A DNA stretch of 64,000 nucleotides, taken from assembly GCF_004193775.1 (NCBI RefSeq), contig NC_041008.1, forward strand, positions 13,659,731 to 13,723,730. The letters run 5' to 3'. Positions 58,004 to 64,000 of this stretch are shown one piece after another. Made by a program: the position numbers and the translations under genes. The notes under the pieces were generated by a model, which was given only the letters and a program-made list of their open reading frames with translations, was not told the DNA's origin and ran no database searches. Origin of the DNA: Glycine soja (taxonomy: Eukaryota; Streptophyta; Magnoliopsida; Fabales; Fabaceae). Position 1 is the stretch's first letter; every line of letters starts with the position of its first letter.

Positions 58004-59884
58004 ACATCCTATCAGAGCATTGTGTCCCAACGTCTTTCAGCAGAAGGTTCCTTAAAGCAATTCACCTAGTCATCTACTCCCCCGAACACAAAGTTCAAGA
58101 TCATCACAGGATCCAAACACAAACAACACATAGGGAGCGAGTTATCACATTTCTAACTAATAGAGAAACAATAAAACTAGATATACATATCATATAAATG
58201 AGATACAACTTAATTAAACATAACTCACGTAATTCCACCACTTTGTCATTTAAAATTCACTTTTCAATCATCAATCACATTACACATGAATCACACACTC
58301 CGATCAATACATAATAGCACATCAATTTCATAATAAACAATTAGCAAGCGTATGCAACAGTTATGCTAAGACTCAAGCCTATATGCAATGTGGTACCATG
58401 TTAGTGAAAAACCACCCTGGGGCGCTTAGGAGTACATAACAAGACACACCACAACATGGGTATGTCAGGTTACTTTCACTAAGTAAAATCATAGGGAGAT
58501 CAGTCAGGGTCACGCTGTTTTGCGAGAATGCTCCAACCATGTGGGATCAGCACAGGCTTAAAGGAGCACTCAAACCCAGGTGTATTTACCCCCAAGGCCT
58601 ACACTCCAAAGACTCCGTCAGGGCCTTTTCCTCTTGATTTAGGTCCAACCCCTAAAATAATTTTTTGCATGCAGACACTGCTCATGAATTATACAATACC
58701 CACGACCTTACACTCGTGTTATAAACACGTTTAACACATTGCGCTACAATTTAACACTGGTTCCTAAATAAGAAACTTACACTTTCTCTTTAACACTGTT
58801 CCTAAATAGGAAACCTACATCTTTCAATTCATTCTATGTACCCTTAGTGGTCCCTACTTGTTTTGCGTACTTTTATTTTCATTTGGTTTGTTTTTCGTAC
58901 CCCTTTTAACGTGCTTTAACTATTTATTTAAGTTGTTATATCGCCTAATAAATGATAAAATGAATTTCAACCAATCATTTATGTTGTAATCTTGTTTAAT
59001 CACTATTAAAATAAAATTCAACCGATTGTTCACGCCGTAACCTCGGTTAAATAAAAAAAAAGGTAAAATAATAATAAAATAATCAAAATATCTTTGAATA
59101 AAATAATCAAAAAAATCAATCGGACGTTTTTCTTTGGAAATTTCCTCAAATGAATTGACTAATAACCAAAGTGAAACTAATGCTAAAATCAACTCACAAA
59201 TCAAGCTTTTGTCCGCAAAAATCACTAAAAACCGTTTTAAGGTCCAACGCCTTAAATGGTCATCTTTGCTTTTATCGGTTGACATGGACTGTTTAAAAGC
59301 ATAAAATCAATGTGTAACTTTACCGCTTTTGTTGACCACCTCAAGAGATCGTTAATGGTCCAACGCCTTAACGTTTCTCTCCTTTCAAAATCAAAAGATC
59401 ATTTAAATGGTCTAAACACCTTAAGTGACCTTTGTTCAATTAAAATCTATCTTGCGGAAAAGAAGATAAAAACAACTTAACCAACGTTTAGTTCCGAAAG
59501 AACTACATAGGTCTGATTTCCTCATCGCAATTGAGGATATGTAGGAGCGAGGGAAACACCCTTGTCGACCACACCAAAATAAAAAATATAAAAAGCATAA
59601 AAATACAAAAAGACATAAAAAAGGAAAAACATCTTGAAGTCATATTTGCACACTTGATTAAAGGCTGTCATCCCTTGTGATGGACGCGTGGGGTGCTAAT
59701 ACCTTCCCCGTGCATAAAAACAACTCTAGAACCTTTCACGATTAAAGTTCGTAGACCACATCTTTCCGGTTTTTCCGACGTTTTCCTCAAATAAACGTTG
59801 GTGGTGACTCTGTGCATTTTCCTCCCTTGGAAGATGCACCCGTGAGTCTCACGTCGCCCTCCCGCCAAAGGGTAGGTTGCGACA
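58004..59884 (+). repeat. 5' LTR of an Ogre-like Ty3/gypsy retrotransposon (left border uncertain)
   Basis: The right border is clear: ...GGTTGCGACA at 59884, then TTGGCGACTCCATTGGGGAC, the Arg-tRNA primer-binding site used by Ogre-type elements. A matching TGTCACATCC at 58004 would give TGTC...GACA termini and ~1.9 kb, but I cannot confirm the left end. The repeated phrase GGTCCAACGCCTTAA (59231, 59358) lies within it. Confidence 0.6.
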
Positions 59885-59885
59885 G

Positions 59886-59905
59886 TTGGCGACTCCATTG
59901 GGGAC
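59886..59905 (+). other. Primer-binding site (Arg-tRNA type)
   Basis: TTGGCGACTCCATTGGGGAC directly follows the LTR end. This is the usual start of minus-strand DNA synthesis in Ogre-like elements. Confidence 0.7.
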
Positions 59906-60754
59906 TATTTTTAGAGAGTTAGGCCTTCTAATCTCGTGCAAAATCATGACTTCCTCTTTTTTCGGTTTCCTTTTATTTCTCTTACGTTCTTGTATATAAC
60001 TCTTTGATTCTTTTAGAGTGTTTTTATGCATGAGATAAATATTTATTCATTTGATGCACACAAACACCAACACTATTTGCACACACGGTGAGTTGAAAAG
60101 GGGCCCTATACCCGGGTCCATGGGAACATAAGGAGTGGAGGTGAATCTGTGGTCATGCTGGGTCTCCGACTTGCTTAATAACAGTGAACCCTCATCTAGA
60201 GTTGTTCTCTTTGATAACATGTTGTTGCTGGTAGTCCCTACTGCCGCAATATGTTTTTTGAAGGGGATGATACCTTTAGAAACCATCAAGAGAGATATGA
60301 CCACCTTGGGAATTATCACTAAAAGCCTTTTAGTTCCTCCCTTTTAGGTCCCTAAAATAGGGGCACGAAGCGAACACGCTACGTGTCTTTTAAACACTAC
60401 CATGCACATAAACTTAAATGACATATGCACCTTTTGCTGTATGATAATTTGTGGATATTGCCATGTTGTGTACATCTCCTTGTTCTTTTTTTTTTTGCAT
60501 CTGCATCATGTCATCATGCACAAGTTGCATTTTGATCCCCTCATTTTGTCACGAGAAGTCGGAAGGTCCATACCACCTTCTTAAATGCATGCACCGGGCG
60601 CTGTGCTGTATTTAAGAAAGAGATGATCTCCTGGGCTCTCGTATTTGTAAAATGCATCTGGGCCATAAGCATTTCTTCATGCATTCATCCATTTTTCCGT
60701 AACCGATGTCGGAGTCTTGATTCGCACAGGTTTTTATTCCACTTTAGTAAAAAC
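59906..60754 (+). other. Untranslated leader of the Ogre-like element
   Basis: About 850 bp between primer site and the first ATG of ORF1, without supported coding sequence. Such long leaders are normal in this lineage. Confidence 0.45.
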
Positions 60755-61726
60755 ATGGGATCGAGTCAGGCGCCTAGGCTCAAAAAGAGGTTCTATCAAG
60801 TCAAGATCAAGAGCCTAGGAGTCGCTAGTTTGAAAGAGTTAGGACAATTGATGGGTCAACTCCAGCGACGAGCCTTTCGCAAGACCTATGGTAAGATCTG
60901 GGACCTAACCATGGCGAAGGTCTCCACGGAGGCCATTGCCTCCCTCGCCCAATATTATGACTAGCCTTTGAGGTGCTTCACCTTTGGGGACTTCCAGTTA
61001 ACACCCACGGTGGAAGAGTTTGAAGAGATCCTGGGATGCCCTATGGGAGGAAGGAAACCGTATCTTTTCTCAGGCTTCTATCCCTCATTGGCTAGAATTT
61101 CCAAAATAGTCAAAATCTCGACACAGGAATTGGACCGAGGAAAGCAAGTCGAAAATGGGGAGGTTGGAGTACCGAGGAAATATTTGGAAGCAAAGGCAAG
61201 AACCTTGGCAAGTCAAGATGAATAGGCCCCGTTCATGGACATCCTGGCACTCTTGATCATCGGGGTGGTCCTCTTTCCAAATGTGGATGGGTTGGTGGAT
61301 CGGGCAACGATTGATGTTTTTCTCGCCTTTTACGACTACAAGGAAAGCCCGGTTGTCACTATCTTGGCCGATCTATATGACACGTTTGACCGAAGATGTG
61401 AGAAGAGTAGTGCAAGAATCGTTTGCTGTACACCGGCCCTCTACATATGGTTGGTTTCACACCTTTTTCACCAAGAGGTGAGACACGTTTGCCCGCTAGA
61501 AGGCCACCGCTCATGCACCGAGAAAAAGGAGGCAAACTGGGACCAAATCTTAGCAAGCAAAGAAGGAGGGTCTGTCAATTGGTTCCCCCGATGGAAAGAA
61601 GGAAGAACTGGGATTCTTATTTCGTGTGGGGAATTCCCAAATGTTCCCTTGATGGGGACGAGGGGTTGCATTAATTACAATCTCGTCCTCGCTGATGCAA
61701 TCCTACCCCCTAAGGACATTAGATAG
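60755..61726 (+). pseudogene. Ogre-type ORF1 / gag-upstream protein, two in-frame stops
   Basis: ATG at 60755 opens MGSSQAPRLKKRFYQVKIKS. One reading frame continues to 61726, interrupted only by TAG after AQYYD (60962-60964) and TAG after LASQDE (61223-61225). Blocks include CFTFGDFQLTPTVEEFEEIL, MGGRKPYLFSGFYPS, WDQILASKEGG and NYNLVLADAILPP. Known: this resembles the extra ORF (DUF7745-like) placed before gag in Ogre and relatives; its role is not established. Both stops could be G-to-A changes of Trp codons. The frame ends where the next LTR starts. Confidence 0.7.
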
Positions 61727-64000
61727 AAGACTCCAAGAAGATTGGGCCAAAGATGCAAGAGAAGACCCTAGGGTTCTCATGAGCCTTAGGGTAGATTTCG
61801 GGCTCATGGGCTAAGTATGAGCCCACTTATCTTTATACATATTAGATTAAGGTTTCATTAATTTTGGTCCTTGTATTTAGGGCTCCATAATGTAGGTAGG
61901 GTACCCTAGAAATATAGGATTTTTCAGCCCTTGTATTTTAGGGCACTTAGACTAGTTTTTGTATTAGGGATAGTTTTGTAATTTCACATGCACTAAGTGA
62001 ATATTTGATGTGTGTGGTTGGAAATAAATTTAATTGAATTGGTAGAAGCCCAATCCAATTAAATTTTAGAGGGGAGGTGAGCATTTGCTTACATACCCCA
62101 TTGCCACATCATATAGTCACACTTTGTGCATGTCCTTCATGCTTTACATGCCTCATGACACCTAAGCACACTTAGTAGAGAATCTTGGAATTGATCTTGG
62201 ATTAGTGGGCAGAACCATAACTAAAATTCACTAATCATAATTAGTGAAATTTTGGCTCCACAAATTCAATTTCAAATTCAAGTGAAATTTGAATTGAAAT
62301 TTAAATTTCCCTCCAATTTTGTGTGACACTTAGGCTATAAATAGAGGTCATGTGTGTGCATTTTTTAACTTTGATCATTTGAATATTAAACTTCAGATTT
62401 CAGAGCTCTTTTAGAGCACAAAATTTCGTGCTCTTCTCTCCCTTTCCCTTCATTCATCTCCTTCTTCCTCCAAGCTCTTATCCATGGCCTCCTATGATGG
62501 TGAGCTTCTTCTAGACTCATCTTCTCCTTGAAGTGGAGTCTCTTCTCTCTCTTCCTTCTCCATTCCACTGCCATTCATCTTCCAAGAATCAAAGGAATCC
62601 ATTGATGAAGAAGATCCTAGGCCTACAAGCTCCAATGGAGCTTACATCATGTGGTATGAAGAGCATCTTCATCTAGGTGATGTTCTTTTGCTTCCTCTAT
62701 CTTTTTGTTCGATGAATTCTCTTTAATTCCTTGTTCTTCATCTTATTCTCCATGTATATCCTCCATTGGCTTGTTGTTTGGTGCTATTTAGAGTAGATTA
62801 AAAAAAAAATAAACCGATTAAATCTTAGATCTACACTTGTTCTTGCATTTCTATGGTTCAAATTTTGTAGATCTACTCTTGAATCATGTTTTTGTGTTGA
62901 TTTTAGGTTCTATCAATTTTCATTCATAATATTCTTGTGCTGAACCTTTAGATCTAAATTTTCTTCCAAAATATTGATTAGAAAAAAAAACACAAAAATC
63001 TAAGTGTAAATCACTTAATCCATGTTGTCTTAGAGTCATGTTTAGTCATAGTAATTGTCACATTATGCTCTATGTTTGTGTTTAATTTTTATTTTGTTTA
63101 TTGAATTCTAGATACATTTGTTCATGTATTCTTGTCATTCTTAGCCAATCTTTTGAATTTTGAGTCTAATTCATGCATGTTATTTAGTTCATAACATGTT
63201 CTAAATCAATTCCTAGAAGTAGTCTTGTTGTTAAACTATTTTTTTTTTCTAAGTTTCCTACATGATGCCTATGATGAAGTTGAGTTGTGGTGCTGAGGTC
63301 TGGTTGGATTTGTTAATCAAATAAGTCTTAAGCTCTCTTGAATTGTGTTATTCAAGATAATTGAGCATAAGCAAACACAAATTGTAACTATCTAAGCCTT
63401 AAGCAACATAAACACTACTCTTGATTTCTAGGTTGAAATCGCTGGTGATGGCAGCTTGAACATATGAACTTTTATAAATTACTGGGAATTGGTCACTACG
63501 TGTTTTGAGCTGAAATTTTTACTGAATTTTCTAGACATCTGGACCAAAATTATAAAAAAAACCAAGCGATTTGGATTAAAGGAAAAAATAAGAAAAATCA
63601 CACAAGTTGGCAGAAAAATCAGTGTCCAGGAAAAAAAAGTGAAAGGGAAGTGTGCTTGTTGTTTTGACTCAAAATTTGTTCTATAATTGGTGCCTATTTT
63701 ATACCAATCATAGTTCTGAAATTTCAATTGAAAATTATTGTGAAAACAAGTGCCAAAACTAGAGGTTTCTTGAGTCTTTTTTTTATAGTTTTTTTACTCT
63801 ACTCTAGAGCCATTCTAAGTTTCTCTGAGTCCTACCTTGCTTTTATGAGCTTTTCATTGCTTTAATTGTTGAATCATCCTTGAAAATTTGTCTTGTCAAA
63901 ACTCTTTTGGTTTAGCTTTCATCTCATTTTTTGGTCTTTGGTTATTGCTTGTCTCTTTGTTTCCTTGTTTGTGAGTTGCCATATAGGGAATTAGAAAGGA
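61727..64000 (+). mobile_element. LTR of a second retrotransposon, running off the window
   Basis: Composition and wording change abruptly at about 61727 (AAGACTCCAAGAAGATTGGG, TAGGGTACCCTAGAAATATA). A TATAAATAG box stands at 62336-62344, followed by a CT-rich leader with a short minus-strand open frame only. No primer site or gag is reached before 64000, so the LTR is long or its end lies outside. It abuts the truncated Ogre-like ORF1 without visible target duplication. Confidence 0.55.
62336..62344 (+). promoter_or_regulatory. TATA box in the second LTR
   Basis: TATAAATAG precedes a pyrimidine-rich stretch, as in LTR promoters. Confidence 0.5.

Overview
The window looks like plant nuclear DNA, most likely soybean (Glycine) or a close phaseoloid legume. 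It is AT-rich, has long GT–AG introns, and is dominated by transposon debris. The legume call is an inference from the plant-mobile-domain (MAIN-like) family carried by Mutator-like elements, an Ogre-like gypsy LTR and primer-binding site, arrays of the GTAATCGATTAC palindrome, and legume-type Copia LTRs. No bacterial, organellar or CRISPR sequence was seen.

Only a few ordinary host genes are present. (1) 2695-7286 (-) is a two-exon P-type pentatricopeptide-repeat gene, orthologous to Arabidopsis At1g02150. (2) 28748-43734 (-) is an ALG12-type mannosyltransferase gene of the ER N-glycan pathway, with 18 recognisable exons over 15 kb. One internal exon is not found and one splice junction is irregular. 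Its introns hold a Stowaway MITE, a TRIM, LINE and Copia relics and another MITE. (3) 48906-49082 (-) is a possible 58-residue single-pass membrane protein. (4) 54300-55136 (+) is a small gene with two B3-like DNA-binding folds, possibly inside a Helitron. A broken tandem pair of SHAQKYF-class MYB genes lies at 9.8-10.7 kb, and a short Copia-type LTR element sits directly downstream of (perhaps within) the second one.

The most interesting unit is 17800-23411. It is a 5.6-kb Mutator-like element with 42-bp terminal inverted repeats and an exact 9-bp target duplication. It contains no transposase but carries a four-exon plant-mobile-domain (MAIN-like) gene on the minus strand. Next to the cargo is a highly ordered array of three nested 79-bp palindromes, with related motifs near the other end. 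The cargo gene is damaged by a perfect 205-bp tandem duplication and by loss of the GT donor of exon 1. Two further PMD relics (15.4-15.8 and 57.5-57.8 kb) each lie close to relics of a Mutator transposase (SWIM plus zinc knuckle at 13.2-13.85 kb; an OTU-protease tail at 56.5-57.2 kb). This suggests that PMD genes and MULEs travel together here.

Layout: 0-2.6 kb, tandem repeats and AT-rich DNA; 2.7-7.3, PPR gene; 7.4-9.6, AT-rich DNA with an inverted-repeat element; 9.8-12.7, MYB relics plus Copia element; 13-17.7, MULE, PMD and Copia-LTR relics; 17.8-23.4, PMD-bearing MULE; 24-28.1, repeats, the GTAATCGATTAC array and a hAT MITE; 28.7-43.7, ALG12-like gene; 44-48, repeats and low complexity; 48.9-49.1, small ORF; 50-53.4, tandem and direct repeats; 53.8-55.9, B3 gene and Helitron-like ends; 56.5-57.8, MULE-OTU and PMD relics; 58-61.7, Ogre-like gypsy 5' part with broken ORF1; 61.7-64.0, a second LTR that runs off the window.
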